NCBI RefSeq assembly: GCF_910578695.1 | Contig: NZ_CAJTQJ010000016.1 | Location: 1 to 43,145, forward strand | Reading direction: 5' to 3' | From: an uncultured Brachyspira sp. | Lineage (GTDB): Bacteria > Spirochaetota > Brachyspiria > Brachyspirales > Brachyspiraceae | DNA: 43,145 nucleotides | Shown: positions 43,093 to 43,145 of the stretch, in pieces | Numbering within the stretch: position 1 is the stretch's first letter | Layout of the letters: each line of letters opens with the position of its first letter | Position numbers and translations under genes: made by a program | The notes under the pieces: generated by a model | The model's input: the letters and a program-made list of their open reading frames with translations, nothing else | Database searches by the model: none | What the model was told of the DNA's origin: nothing

Positions 43093-43145
43093 GGGGCTGT
43101 CCTAGATAACTTAAATTTGTTAAAATTTAGGTATGAAACGCAGTA
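43093..43145. mobile_element. Left end of a MITE-like inverted-repeat element
   Basis: Starts GGGGCTGTCCTAGATAAC (43093-43110), the exact reverse complement of 37-54. It continues with a TTAAAATTTAGGTATGAAAC-like stretch that matches the left half of the 13007-13118 copy after about ten extra bases. Cut by the window end. Confidence 0.6.

Noticed and set aside
1..43145. The whole window as one large transposon bounded by the inverted ends
   Set aside because: The interior holds many core genes, a third copy of the same element lies inside, and the half-copies are better explained as separate small elements cut by the window edges.

Overview
The window is very AT-rich and carries ordinary bacterial housekeeping genes beside a decayed prophage. 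Gene content suggests an anaerobic spirochaete, most likely Brachyspira. The pointers are GTP-type PEP carboxykinase, rubrerythrin, [FeFe]-hydrogenase maturases, a two-subunit glycyl-tRNA synthetase, rny-ymdB, and short intergenic hairpin repeats. The genus is inferred from composition and gene set, not from a search.

Layout. (1) 1-10323 is accessory. Eight or so minus-strand phage-type genes are recognisable: a portal protein, a MuF-like head protein, a tail-sheath N-terminus, two baseplate-like proteins and several unknowns. They are out of normal phage order, and no terminase, capsid or integrase is visible. This part also holds a YoeB-type toxin with an unusual coiled-coil partner, a type I toxin-antitoxin locus whose toxin frame carries an in-frame TAG, and a duplicated cassette. 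Each cassette copy consists of a C-terminal toxin-like domain (MuF-C/PBECR type) fused to a virion protein, a convergent structured RNA with its own promoter, and a 341-bp near-identical noncoding block ending in a terminator. (2) 10324-25292 is core: pckG, a PepSY-like secreted protein, mutS, a cupin, dcd, pgi, glyQ, a lipoprotein, the lepB-unknown-queA operon and an M19 dipeptidase. (3) 25293-26070 and 31519-32343 are arrays of long-armed hairpin repeats. (4) Between and after them lie a DUF2262-like gene, a cytidylate-kinase-like gene, rubrerythrin, the rny-ymdB-membrane protein operon, a secreted protein, the parA-GNAT-parB-DUF4384 operon, a chemotaxis receptor, and the hydrogenase maturation cluster (TM1266-like regulator, hydG, hydF, hydE).

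The two window ends are opposite halves of the same small inverted-repeat element (MITE-like). One complete copy lies upstream of mutS at about 13007-13118.

The most interesting signal is the duplicated cassette. The noncoding block is about 99% identical between copies, while the adjoining toxin domains and the RNA sequence have diverged. The RNA keeps its predicted fold through paired changes. This looks like a modular toxin plus RNA unit that has been attached to two different phage structural genes. No function was demonstrated; all functional statements rest on motif recognition and context.
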